DNA from: Taudactylus pleione
Lineage: Eukaryota > Chordata > Amphibia > Anura > Myobatrachidae
Direction: 5' to 3'
DNA: 64,000 bases
Assembly: GCA_031769625.1 (NCBI GenBank)
Contig: JAUIMM010001254.1
Location: 372,001 to 436,000 of the forward strand
Below are positions 24,342 to 38,100 of the stretch, in pieces. Position 1 is the first letter of the stretch. Each line of letters starts with the position of its first letter. The position numbers and the translations under genes are program-made. The notes under the pieces were generated by a model. The model worked only from the letters and a program-made list of their open reading frames with translations, was not told the origin of the DNA and ran no database searches.

Positions 24342-27300
24342 AGATTTGCTGCGGTGACAGAAGTTGATTTTGGTGCTTAATTTTGATACAACTCACCAGA
24401 AATATATTTACCCGTATGAAAATTTACGTAAGCCCCGGACCTTAAAAATCGGGCCAAAATTTTTTTTTTCAAAAATCCCCAAATTCTGCTTAAAACTTTT
24501 GATACAACTTAAAAAAGATTTGCTGCGGTGACAGAAGTTGATTTTGGTGCTCAATTTTGATACAACTCACCAGAAATATATTTACCCGTATGAAAATTTA
24601 CGTAAGCCCCAGACCTTAAAAATCGGCCCCAAATTTTTTTTTTCAAAAATCCCCAAATTCTGCTTAAAACTTTTGATACAACTTAAAAAAGATTTGCTGC
24701 GGTGACAGAAGTTGATTTTGGCGCTTAATTTTGATACAACTCACCAGAAATATATTTACCCGTATGAAAATTTACGTAAGCCCCGGACCTTAAAAAACGG
24801 CCCCAAATTTTTTTTTTCAAAAATCCCCAAATTCTGCTTAAAACTTTTGATACAACTTAAAAAAGATTTGCTGCGGTGACAGAAGTTGATTTTGGTGCTT
24901 AATTTTGACACAACTCACCAGAAATATATTTACCCGTATGAAAATTTACGTAAGCCCCGGACCTTAAAAATCAGGCCCAAATTTTTTATTTCAAAAATCC
25001 CCAAATTCTGCTTAAAACTTTTGATACAATTTAAAAATATTTGCTGCGGTGACAGAAGTTGATTTTGGTGCTTAATTTTGACACAACTCACCAGAAATAT
25101 ATTTACCCATATGAAAATTTACGTAAGCCCCGGACCTTAAAAATCGGCCTAAAATTTTTTTTTTCAAAAATCCCCAAATTGTGCTTAAAACTTTTGATAC
25201 AACTTAAAAAAGATTTGCTGCGGTGACAGAAGTTGATTTTGGTGCTTAATTTTGACACAACTCATCAGAAATATATTTACCCGTATGAAAATTTACGTAA
25301 GCCCCGGACCTTAAAATTCGGCCAAAATTTTTTTTTTCAAAAAACCCCAAATTCTGCTTAAAACTTTTGATACAACTTAAAAAAGATTTGCTGCGGTGAC
25401 AGAAGTTGATTTTGGTGCTTAATTTTGACACAACTCACCAGAAATATATTTACCCATATGAAAATTTACGTAAGCCCCGGACCTTAAAAATCGGCCCAAA
25501 ATTTTTTTTTTGAAAAATCCCCAAATTCTGCTTAAAACTTTTGATACAACTTAAAAATGATTTGCTGCGGTGACAGAAGTTGATTTTGGTGCTTAATTTT
25601 GACACAACTCACCAGAAATATATTTACCCATATGAAAATTTACATAAGCCCCGGACCTTAAAAATCGGCCAAAAATTTTTTTTTTCAAAAATTCCCAAAT
25701 TCTGCTTAAAACTTTTGATACAACTTAAAAAAGATTTGCTGCGGTGACAGAAGTTGATTTTGGTGCTTAATTTTGACACAACTCACCAGAAATATATTTA
25801 CCCGTATGAAAATTTACGTAAGCCCCGGACCTTAAAAATCGGCCCCAAATTTTTTTTTTCAAAAATCCCCAAATTCTGCTTAAAACTTTTGATACAACTT
25901 AAAAAAGATTTGCTGCGGTGACAGAAGTTGATTTTGGTGCTTAATTTTGACACAACTCACCAGAAATATATTTACCCGTATGAAAATTTACGTAAGCCCC
26001 GGAGCTTAAAAATCGGCCAAAATTTTTTTTTTTCAAAAATCCCCAAATTGTGCTTAAAACTTTTGATACAACTTAAAAAAGATTTGCTGCGGTGACAGAA
26101 GTTGATTTTGGTGCTTAATTTTGACACAACTCACCAGAAATATATTTACCCGTATAAAAATTTACGTAAGCCCAGGACCTTAAAAATCGGCCCAAAATTT
26201 TTTTTTTCAAAAATCCCCAAATTCTGCTTAAAACTTTTGATACAACTTAAAAAAGATTTGCTGCGGTGACAGAAGTTGATTTTGGTGCTTCATTTTGACA
26301 CAACTCATCAGAAAAATATTTACCCGTATGAAAATTTACGTAAGCCACGGACCTTAAAAATCGGGCCAAAATTTTTTTTTTCAAAAATCCCCAAATTCTG
26401 CTTAAAACTTTTGATACAACTTAAAAAAGATTTGCTGCGGTGACAGAAGTTGATTTTGGTGCTTAATTTTGATACAACTCACCAGAAATATATTTACCCG
26501 TATGAAAATTTACGTAAGCCCCGGACCTTAAAAAATGGCCCCGAATTTTTTTTTTAAAAAATCCCCAAATTCTGCTTAAAACTTTTGATACAACTTAAAA
26601 AAGATTTGCTGCGGTGACAGAAGTTGATTTTGGTGCTTAATTTTGACACAACTCACCAGAAATATATTTACCCGTATGAAAATTTACGTAAGCCCCGGAC
26701 CTTAAAAATCAGGCCCAAATTTTTTATTTCAAAAATCCCCAAATTCTGCTTAAAACTTTTGATACAACTTAAAAAAGATTTGCTGCGGTGACAGAAGTTG
26801 ATTTTGGTGCTTAATTTTGACACAACTCACCAGAAATATATTTACCCGTATGAAAATTTACGTAAGCCCCGGACCTTAAAAATCGGCCTAAAATTTTATT
26901 TTTCAAAAATCCCCAAATTGTGCTTAAAACTTTTGATACAACTTAAAAAAGATTTGCTGCGTTGACAGAAGTTGATTTTGGTGCTTAATTTTGACACAAC
27001 TCATCAGAAAAATATTTACCCGTATGAAAATTTACGTAAGCCCCGGACCTTAAAAATCGGCCTAAAAATTTTTTTTTCAAAAATCCCCAAATTGTGCTTA
27101 AAACTTTTGATACAACTTAAAAAAGATTTGCTGCGTTGACAGAAGTTGATTTTGGTGCTTAATTTTGACACAACTCATCAGAAAAATATTTACCTGTATG
27201 AAAATTTACGTAAGCCCCGGACCTTAAAAATCGGCCCCAAATTTTTTTTTTCAAAAATCCCCAAATTCTGCTTAAAACTTTTGATACAACTTAAAAAAGA

Positions 27301-29732
27301 TTTGCTGCGGTGACAGAAGTTGATTTTGGTGCTTAATTTTGACACAACTCACCAGAAATATATTTACCCATATGAAAATTTACGTAAGCCCCGGACCTTA
27401 AAAATCGGCCCAAAATTTTTTTTTTCAAAAATCCCCAAATTCTGCTTAAAACTTTTGATACAACTTAAAAAAGATTTGCTGCGGTGACAGAAGTTGATTT
27501 TGGTGCTTAATTTTGACACAACTCACCAGAAATATATTTACCCATATGAAAATTTACGTAAGCCCCGGACCTTAAAAATCAGCCAAAATTTTTTTTTTCA
27601 AAAATCCCCAAATTCTGCTTAAAACTTTTGATACAACTTAAAAAAGATTTGCTGCGGTGACAGAAGTTGATTTTGGTGCTTCATTTTGACACAACTCATC
27701 AGAAAAATATTTACCCGTATGAAAATTTACGTAAGCCCCGGAGCTTAAAAATCGGCCAAAAATTTTTTATTTAAAAAATCCCCAAATTCTGCTTAAAAAT
27801 TTTGATACAACTTAAAAAAGATTTGCTGCGGTGACAGAAGTTGATTTTGGTGCTTAATTTTGATACAACTCACCAGAAATATATTTACCCGTATGAAAAT
27901 TTACGTAAGCCCCGGACCTTAAAAAACGGCCCCAAATTTTTTTTTTCAAAAATCCCCAAATTCTGCTTAAAACTTTTGATACAACTTAAAAAAGATTTGC
28001 TGCGGTGACAGAAGTTGATTTTGGTGCTTAATTTTGACACAACTCACCAGAAATATATTTACCCATATGAAAATTTACGTAAGCCCCGGACCTTAAAAAT
28101 CGGCCAGAAATTTTTTTTTTCAAAAATCCCCAAATTCTGCTTAAAACTTTTGATACAACTTAAAAAAGATTTGCTGCGGTGACAGAAGTTGATTTTGGTG
28201 CTTAATTTTGACACAACTCACCAGAAATATATTTACCCATATGAAAATTTATGTAAGCCCCGGACCTTAAAAATCGGCCAGAAATTTTTTTTTTCAAAAA
28301 TCCCCAAATTCTGCTTAAAACTTTTGATACAACTTAAAAAAGATTTGCTGCGGTGACAGAAGTTGATTTTGGTGCTTAATTTTGACACAACTCATCAGAA
28401 AAATATTTACCCATATGAAAATTTACGTAAGCCCCGGACCTTAAAAATCGGGCCAAAATTTTTTTTTTCAAAAATCCCCAAATTCTGCTTAAAACTTTTG
28501 ATACAACTTAAAAAAGATTTGCTGCGGTGACAGAAGTTGATTTTGGTGCTTAATTTTGATACAACTCACCAGAAATATATTTACCCGTATGAAAATTTAC
28601 GTAAGCCCCGGACCTTAAAAAACGGCCCCAAATTTTTTTTTTCAAAAATCCCCAAATTCTGCTTAAAACTTTTGATACAACTTAAAAAAGATTTGCTGCG
28701 GTGACAGAAGTTGATTTTGGTGCTTAATTTTGACACAACTCACCAGAAATATATTTACCCGTATGAAAATTTACGTAAGCCACGGACCTTAAAAATCAGG
28801 CCCAAATTTTTTATTTCAAAAATCCCCAAATTCTGCTTAAAACTTTTGATACAACTTAAAAAAGATTTGCTGCGGTGACAGAAGTTGATTTTGGTGCTTA
28901 ATTTTGACTCAACTCACCAGAAATATATTTACCCATATGAAAATTTATGTAAGCCCCGGACCTTAAAAATCGGCCAGAAATTTTTTTTTTCAAAAATCCC
29001 CAAATTCTGCTTAAAACTTTTGATACAACTTAAAAAAGATTTGCTGCGGTGACAGAAGTTGATTTTGGTGCTTAATTTTGATACAACTCACCAGAAATAT
29101 ATTTACCCGTATGAAAATTTACGTAAGCCCCGGACCATAAAAATCGGGCCAAAATTTTTTTTTTCAAAAATCCCCAAATTCTGCTTAAAACTTTTGATAC
29201 AACTTAAAAAAGATTTGCTGCGGTGACAGAAGTTGATTTTGGTGCTTAATTTTGATACAACTCACCAGAAATATATTTACCAGTATGAAAATTTACGTAA
29301 GCCCCGGACCTTAAAAATCGGCCCAAAATTTTTTTTTTCAAAAATCCCCAAATTCTGCTTAAAACTTTTGATACAACTTAAAAAAGATTTGCTGCGGTGA
29401 CAGAAGTTGATTTTGGTGCTTAATTTTGATACAACTCACCAGAAATATATTTACCCGTATGAAAATTTACGTAAGCCCCGGACCTTAAAAAACGGCCCCA
29501 AATTTTTTTTTTCAAAAATCCCCAAATTCTGCTTAAAACTTTTGATACAACTTAAAAAAGATTTGCTGCGGTGACAGAAGTTGATTTTGGTGCTTAATTT
29601 TGACACAACTCACCAGAAATATATTTACCCGTATGAAAATTTACGTAAGCCACGGACCTTAAAAATCAGGCCCAAATTTTTTATTTCAAAAATCCCCAAA
29701 TTCTGCTTAAAACTTTTGATACAACTTAAAAA
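24342..29732 (+). repeat. 31-monomer segmental duplication, copy 2 (m141-m171)
   Basis: It repeats 18951-24341 at an offset of 5391 bp. One monomer clearly differs in class: near 28380 this copy has GACACA, CATCAG and CCATAT where copy 1 has GATACA, CACCAG and CCGTAT. That looks like a local conversion. The final monomer (29559-29732) carries CCACGG and TCAGGCCC like the one at 16517-16690, and the array then continues as after 16690. Confidence 0.88.
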
Positions 29733-30776
29733 AGATTTGCTGCGGTGACAGAAGTTGATTTTGGTGCTTAATTTTGACACAACTAACCAGAAATATATTT
29801 ACCCGTATGAAAATTTACGTAAGCCCCGGACCTTAAAAATCGGCCTAAAATTTTTTTTTTCAAAAATCCCCAAATTGTGCTTAAAACTTTTGATACAACT
29901 TAAAAAAGATTTGCTGCATTGACAGAAGTTGACTTTGGTGCTTAATTTTGACACAACTCATCAGAAAAATATTTACCCGTATGAAAATTTACGTAAGCCC
30001 CGGACCTTAAAAATCGGCCCAAAATTTTTTTTTTCAAAAATCCCCAAATTCTGCTTAAAACTTTTGATACAACTTAAAAAAGATTTGCTGCGGTGACAGA
30101 AGTTGATTTTGGTGCTTAATTTTGACACAACTCACCAGAAATATATTTACCCGTATGAAAATTTACGTAAGCCCCGGACCTTAAAAATCGGCCAAAATTT
30201 TTTTTTTCAAAAAACCCCAAATTCTGCTTAAAACTTTTGATACAACTTAAAAAAGATTTGCTGCGGTGACAGAAGTTGATTTTGGTGCTTAATTTTGACA
30301 CAACTCACCAGAAATATATTTACCCGTATGAAAATTTACGTATGCCCCGGACCTTAAAAATCGGCAAAAATTTTTTTTTTCAAAAAACCCCAAATTCTGC
30401 TTAAAACTTTTGATACAACTTAAAAAAGATTTGCTGCGGTGACAGAAGTTGATTTTGGTGCTTAATTTTGACACAACTCACCAGAAATATATTTACCCGT
30501 ATGAAAATTTACGTAAGCCCCGGACCATAAAAATCGGCCAGAAATTTTTTTTTTAAAAAATCCCCAAATTCTGCTTAAAACTTTTGATACAACTTAAAAA
30601 AGATTTGCTGCGGTGACAGAAGTTGATTTTGGTGCTTAATTTTGATACAACTCACCAGAAATATATTTACCCGTATGAAAATTTACGTAAGCCCCGGACC
30701 TTAAAAATCGGCCCAAAATTTTTTTTTTCGAAAAAATCCCCAAATTCTGCTTAAAACTTTTGATACAACTTAAAAA
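29733..30776 (+). repeat. Linking block m172-m177
   Basis: Six monomers match 16691-17734 in order: CTAACCAG with ATTGTGC, GCATTG with CATCAG, two AAAAAACCCC monomers, a CGGCCAGAAA monomer, and the GA-insertion monomer. They repeat again from 30081 to the stretch starting at 42077 at an offset of 11996 bp. Private changes here include GTTGACTTTGG near 29933 and GTATGCCCCGG near 30342. Confidence 0.75.
30723..30736. other. T6-CG-A6 palindrome at the edge of the 25-monomer unit
   Basis: It lies in the monomer just before 30777, the start of the first 25-monomer unit. It has no counterpart before the second unit at 35123, where the preceding monomer has a plain T-run. This places the left breakpoint of that duplication at or inside this neighbourhood. 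Confidence 0.75.
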
Positions 30777-33700
30777 AGATTTGCTGCGGTGACAGAAGTT
30801 GATTTTGGTGCTTAATTTTGATACAACTCACTAGAAATATATTTACCCGTATGAAAATTTACATAAGCCCCGGACCTTAAAAATCGGCCTAAAATTTTTT
30901 TTTTCAAAAATCCCCAAATTGTGCTTAAAACTTTTGATACAACTTAAAAAAGATTTGCTGCATTGACAGAAGTTGATTTTGGTGCTTAATTTTGACACAA
31001 CTCATCAGAAAAATATTTACCCGTATGAAAATTTACGTAAGCCCCGGAACTTAAAAATCGGCCCAAATTTTTTTTTTTCAAAAATCCCCAAATTCTGCTT
31101 AAAACTTTTGATACAACTTAAAAAAGATTTGCTGCGGTGACAGAAGTTGATTTTGGTGCTTAATTTTGACACAACTCACCAGAAATATATTTACCCGTAT
31201 GAAAATTTACGTAAGCCCCGGATCTTAAAAATCGGCCAAAATTTTTTTTTTCAAAAAACCCCAAATTCTGCTTAAAACTTTTGATACAACTTAAAAAAGA
31301 TTTGCTGCGGTGACAGAAGTTGATTTTGGTGCTTAATTTTGACACAACTCACCAGAAATATATTTACCCATATGAAAATTTACGTAAGCCCCGGACCTTA
31401 AAAATCGGCCCCAAATTTTTTTTTTCAAAAATCCCCAAATTCTGCTTAAAACTTTTGATACAACTTAAAAAAGATTTGCTGCGGTGACAGAAGTTGATTT
31501 TGGTGCTTAATTTTGACACAACTCACCAGAAATATATTTACCCGTATGAAAATTTACGTAAGCCCCGGACCTTAAAAATCGGCCAAAATTTTTTATTTCA
31601 AAAATCCCCAAATTCTGCTTAAAAATTTTGATACAACTTAAAAAAGATTTGCTGCGGTGACAGAAGTTGATTTTGGTGCTTAATTTTGACACAACTCACC
31701 AGAAATATATTTACCCGTATGAAAATTTACGTAAGCCCCGGACCTTAAAAATCGGCCAAAAAATTTTTTTTTCAAAAATCCCCAAATTCTGCTTAAAACT
31801 TTTGATACAACTTAAAAAAGATTTGCTGCGGTGACAGAAGTTGATTTTGGTGCTTAATTTTGACTCAACTCACCAGAAATATATTTACCCATATGAAAAT
31901 TTACGTAAGCCCCGGACCTTAAAAATCGGCCAGAAATTTTTTTTTTCAAAAATCCCCAAATTCTGCTTAAAACTTTTGATACAACTTAAAAAAGATTTGC
32001 TGCGGTGACAGAAGTTGATTTTGGTGCTTAATTTTGATACAACTCACCAGAAATATATTTACCCGTATGAAAATTTACGTAAGCCCCGGACCTTAAAAAT
32101 CGGGCCAAAATTTTTTTTTTCAAAAATCCCCAAATTCTGCTTAAAACTTTTGATACAACTTAAAAAAGATTTGCTGCGGTGACAGAAGTTGATTTTGGTG
32201 CTCAATTTTGATACAACTCACCAGAAATATATTTACCCGTATGAAAATTTACGTAAGCCCCAGACCTTAAAAATCGGCCCAAAATTTTTTTTTTCAAAAA
32301 TCCCCAAATTCTGCTTAAAACTTTTGATACAACTTAAAATAGATTTGCTGCGGTGACAGAAGTTGATTTTGGCGCTTAATTTTGATACAACTCACCAGAA
32401 ATATATTTACCCGTATGAAAATTTACGTAAGCCCCGAGCCTTAAAAAACGGCCCCAAATTTTTTTTTTCAAAAATCCCCAAATTCTGCTTAAAACTTTTG
32501 ATACAACTTAAAAAAGATTTGCTGCGGTGACAGAAGTTGATTTTGGTGCTTAATTTTGACACAACTCACCAGAAATATATTTACCCGTATGAAAATTTAC
32601 GTAAGCCCCGGACCTTAAAAATCAGGCCCAAATTTTTTATTTCAAAAATCCCCAAATTCTGCTTAAAACTTTTGATACAACTTAAAAAAGATTTGCTGCG
32701 GTGACAGAAGTTGATTTTGGTGCTTAATTTTGACACAACTCACCAGAAATATATTTACCCATATGAAAATTTACGTAAGCCCCGGACCTTAAAAATCGGC
32801 CTAAAATTTTTTTTTTCAAAAATCCCCAAATTGTGCTTAAAACTTTTGATACAACTTAAAAAAGATTTGCTGCGGTGACAGAAGTTGATTTTGGTGCTTA
32901 ATTTTGACACAACTCATCAGAAATATATTTACCCGTATGAAAATTTACGTAAGCCCCGGACCTTAAATTTCGGCCAAAATTTTTTTTTTCAAAAAACCCC
33001 AAATTCTGCTTAAAACTTTTGATACAACTTAAAAAAGATTTGCTGCGGTGACAGAAGTTGATTTTGGTGCTTAATTTTGACACAACTCACCAGAAATATA
33101 TTTACCCATATGAAAATTTACGTAAGCCCCGGACCTTAAAAATCGGCCCAAAATTTTTTTTTTGAAAAATCCCCAAATTCTGCTTAAAACTTTTGATACA
33201 ACTTAAAAATGATTTGCTGCGGTGACAGAAGTTGATTTTGGTGCTTAATTTTGACACAACTCACCAGAAATATATTTACCCATATGAAAATTTACATAAG
33301 CCCCGGACCTTAAAAATCGGCCAAAAATTTTTTTTTTCAAAAATTCCCAAATTCTGCTTAAAACTTTTGATACAACTTAAAAAAGATTTGCTGCGGTGAC
33401 AGAAGTTGATTTTGGTGCTTAATTTTGACACAACTCACCAGAAATATATTTACCCGTATGAAAATTTACGTAAGCCCCGGAGCTTAAAAATCGGCCAAAA
33501 TTTTTTTTTTTCAAAAATCCCCAAATTGTGCTTAAAACTTTTGATACAACTTAAAAAAGATTTGCTGCGGTGACAGAAGTTGATTTTGGTGCTTAATTTT
33601 GACACAACTCACCAGAAATATATTTACCCGTATAAAAATTTACGTAAGCCCAGGACCTTAAAAATCGGCCCAAAATTTTTTTTTTCAAAAATCCCCAAAT

Positions 33701-35122
33701 TCTGCTTAAAACTTTTGATACAACTTAAAAAAGATTTGCTGCGGTGACAGAAGTTGATTTTGGTGCTTCATTTTGACACAACTCATCAGAAAAATATTTA
33801 CCCGTATGAAAATTTACGTAAGCCACGGACCTTAAAAATCGGGCCAAAATTTTTTTTTTCAAAAATCCCCAAATTCTGCTTAAAACTTTTGATACAACTT
33901 AAAAAAGATTTGCTGCGGTGACAGAAGTTGATTTTGGTGCTTAATTTTGATACAACTCACCAGAAATATATTTACCCGTATGAAAATTTACGTAAGCCCC
34001 GGACCTTAAAAAATGGCCCCGAATTTTTTTTTTAAAAAATCCCCAAATTCTGCTTAAAACTTTTGATACAACTTAAAAAAGATTTGCTGCGGTGACAGAA
34101 GTTGATTTTGGTGCTTAATTTTGACACAACTCACCAGAAATATATTTACCCGTATGAAAATTTACGTAAGCCCCGGACCTTAAAAATCAGGCCCAAATTT
34201 TTTATTTAAAAAATCCCCAAATTCTGCTTAAAACTTTTGATACAACTTAAAAAAGATTTGCTGCGGTGACAGAAGTTGATTTTGGTGCTTAATTTTGACA
34301 CAACTCACCAGAAATATATTTACCCGTATGAAAATTTACGTAAGCCCCGGACCTTAAAAATCGGCCTAAAATTTTATTTTTCAAAAATCCCCAAATTGTG
34401 CTTAAAACTTTTGATACAACTTAAAAAAGATTTGCTGCGTTGACAGAAGTTGATTTTGGTGCTTAATTTTGACACAACTCATCAGAAAAATATTTACCCA
34501 TATGAAAATTTACGTAAGCCCCGGACCTTAAAAATCGGCCTAAAATTTTTTTTTTCAAAAATCCCCAAATTGTGCTTAAAACTTTTGATACAACTTAAAA
34601 AAGATTTGCTGCGGTGACAGAAGTTGATTTTGGTGCTTAATTTTGACACAACTCACCAGAAATATATTTACCCATATGAAAATTTATGTAAGCCCCGGAC
34701 CTTAAAAAACGGCCCCAAATTTTTTTTTTCAAAAATCCCCAAATTCTGCTTAAAACTTTTGATACAACTTAAAAAAGATTTGCTGCGGTGACAGAAGTTG
34801 ATTTTGGTGCTTAATTTTGACACAACTCACCAGAAATATATTTACCCGTATGAAAATTTACGTAAGCCCCGGATCTTAAAAATCGGCCAAAATTTTTTTT
34901 TTCAAAAAACCCCAAATTCTGCTTAAAACTTTTGATACAACTTAAAAAAGATTTGCTGCGGTGACAGAAGTTGATTTTGGTGCTTAATTTTGACACAACT
35001 CACCAGAAATATATTTACCCGTATGAAAATTTACGTAAGCCCCGGACCTTAAAAATCGGCCAAAATTTTTTTTTTTCAAAAATCCCCAAATTCTGCTTAA
35101 AACTTTTGATACAACTTAAAAA
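30777..35122 (+). repeat. 25-monomer segmental duplication, copy 1 (m178-m202)
   Basis: This 4346-bp unit is followed at once by its copy. It lacks the CGGCCCC monomer that sits between the AAAAATGATTT and GGAGCTT monomers in the 31-monomer units, so one monomer was lost before this duplication. It carries AAATTTCGG in place of AAATTCGG (near 32967). I saw two small differences from copy 2: GGATCTT here versus AGATCTT at about 35568, and ATTTAAAAAA near 34207 versus ATTTCAAAAA. Confidence 0.9.
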
Positions 35123-38100
35123 AGATTTGCTGCGGTGACAGAAGTTGATTTTGGTGCTTAATTTTGATACAACTCACTAGAAATATATTTACCCGTATGA
35201 AAATTTACATAAGCCCCGGACCTTAAAAATCGGCCTAAAATTTTTTTTTTCAAAAATCCCCAAATTGTGCTTAAAACTTTTGATACAACTTAAAAAAGAT
35301 TTGCTGCATTGACAGAAGTTGATTTTGGTGCTTAATTTTGACACAACTCATCAGAAAAATATTTACCCGTATGAAAATTTACGTAAGCCCCGGAACTTAA
35401 AAATCGGCCCAAATTTTTTTTTTTCAAAAATCCCCAAATTCTGCTTAAAACTTTTGATACAACTTAAAAAAGATTTGCTGCGGTGACAGAAGTTGATTTT
35501 GGTGCTTAATTTTGACACAACTCACCAGAAATATATTTACCCGTATGAAAATTTACGTAAGCCCCAGATCTTAAAAATCGGCCAAAATTTTTTTTTTCAA
35601 AAAACCCCAAATTCTGCTTAAAACTTTTGATACAACTTAAAAAAGATTTGCTGCGGTGACAGAAGTTGATTTTGGTGCTTAATTTTGACACAACTCACCA
35701 GAAATATATTTACCCATATGAAAATTTACGTAAGCCCCGGACCTTAAAAATCGGCCCCAAATTTTTTTTTTCAAAAATCCCCAAATTCTGCTTAAAACTT
35801 TTGATACAACTTAAAAAAGATTTGCTGCGGTGACAGAAGTTGATTTTGGTGCTTAATTTTGACACAACTCACCAGAAATATATTTACCCGTATGAAAATT
35901 TACGTAAGCCCCGGACCTTAAAAATCGGCCAAAATTTTTTATTTCAAAAATCCCCAAATTCTGCTTAAAAATTTTGATACAACTTAAAAAAGATTTGCTG
36001 CGGTGACAGAAGTTGATTTTGGTGCTTAATTTTGACACAACTCACCAGAAATATATTTACCCGTATGAAAATTTACGTAAGCCCCGGACCTTAAAAATCG
36101 GCCAAAAAATTTTTTTTTCAAAAATCCCCAAATTCTGCTTAAAACTTTTGATACAACTTAAAAAAGATTTGCTGCGGTGACAGAAGTTGATTTTGGTGCT
36201 TAATTTTGACTCAACTCACCAGAAATATATTTACCCATATGAAAATTTACGTAAGCCCCGGACCTTAAAAATCGGCCAGAAATTTTTTTTTTCAAAAATC
36301 CCCAAATTCTGCTTAAAACTTTTGATACAACTTAAAAAAGATTTGCTGCGGTGACAGAAGTTGATTTTGGTGCTTAATTTTGATACAACTCACCAGAAAT
36401 ATATTTACCCGTATGAAAATTTACGTAAGCCCCGGACCTTAAAAATCGGGCCAAAATTTTTTTTTTCAAAAATCCCCAAATTCTGCTTAAAACTTTTGAT
36501 ACAACTTAAAAAAGATTTGCTGCGGTGACAGAAGTTGATTTTGGTGCTCAATTTTGATACAACTCACCAGAAATATATTTACCCGTATGAAAATTTACGT
36601 AAGCCCCAGACCTTAAAAATCGGCCCAAAATTTTTTTTTTCAAAAATCCCCAAATTCTGCTTAAAACTTTTGATACAACTTAAAATAGATTTGCTGCGGT
36701 GACAGAAGTTGATTTTGGCGCTTAATTTTGATACAACTCACCAGAAATATATTTACCCGTATGAAAATTTACGTAAGCCCCGAGCCTTAAAAAACGGCCC
36801 CAAATTTTTTTTTTCAAAAATCCCCAAATTCTGCTTAAAACTTTTGATACAACTTAAAAAAGATTTGCTGCGGTGACAGAAGTTGATTTTGGTGCTTAAT
36901 TTTGACACAACTCACCAGAAATATATTTACCCGTATGAAAATTTACGTAAGCCCCGGACCTTAAAAATCAGGCCCAAATTTTTTATTTCAAAAATCCCCA
37001 AATTCTGCTTAAAACTTTTGATACAACTTAAAAAAGATTTGCTGCGGTGACAGAAGTTGATTTTGGTGCTTAATTTTGACACAACTCACCAGAAATATAT
37101 TTACCCATATGAAAATTTACGTAAGCCCCGGACCTTAAAAATCGGCCTAAAATTTTTTTTTTCAAAAATCCCCAAATTGTGCTTAAAACTTTTGATACAA
37201 CTTAAAAAAGATTTGCTGCGGTGACAGAAGTTGATTTTGGTGCTTAATTTTGACACAACTCATCAGAAATATATTTACCCGTATGAAAATTTACGTAAGC
37301 CCCGGACCTTAAATTTCGGCCAAAATTTTTTTTTTCAAAAAACCCCAAATTCTGCTTAAAACTTTTGATACAACTTAAAAAAGATTTGCTGCGGTGACAG
37401 AAGTTGATTTTGGTGCTTAATTTTGACACAACTCACCAGAAATATATTTACCCATATGAAAATTTACGTAAGCCCCGGACCTTAAAAATCGGCCCAAAAT
37501 TTTTTTTTTGAAAAATCCCCAAATTCTGCTTAAAACTTTTGATACAACTTAAAAATGATTTGCTGCGGTGACAGAAGTTGATTTTGGTGCTTAATTTTGA
37601 CACAACTCACCAGAAATATATTTACCCATATGAAAATTTACATAAGCCCCGGACCTTAAAAATCGGCCAAAAATTTTTTTTTTCAAAAATTCCCAAATTC
37701 TGCTTAAAACTTTTGATACAACTTAAAAAAGATTTGCTGCGGTGACAGAAGTTGATTTTGGTGCTTAATTTTGACACAACTCACCAGAAATATATTTACC
37801 CGTATGAAAATTTACGTAAGCCCCGGAGCTTAAAAATCGGCCAAAATTTTTTTTTTTCAAAAATCCCCAAATTGTGCTTAAAACTTTTGATACAACTTAA
37901 AAAAGATTTGCTGCGGTGACAGAAGTTGATTTTGGTGCTTAATTTTGACACAACTCACCAGAAATATATTTACCCGTATAAAAATTTACGTAAGCCCAGG
38001 ACCTTAAAAATCGGCCCAAAATTTTTTTTTTCAAAAATCCCCAAATTCTGCTTAAAACTTTTGATACAACTTAAAAAAGATTTGCTGCGGTGACAGAAGT

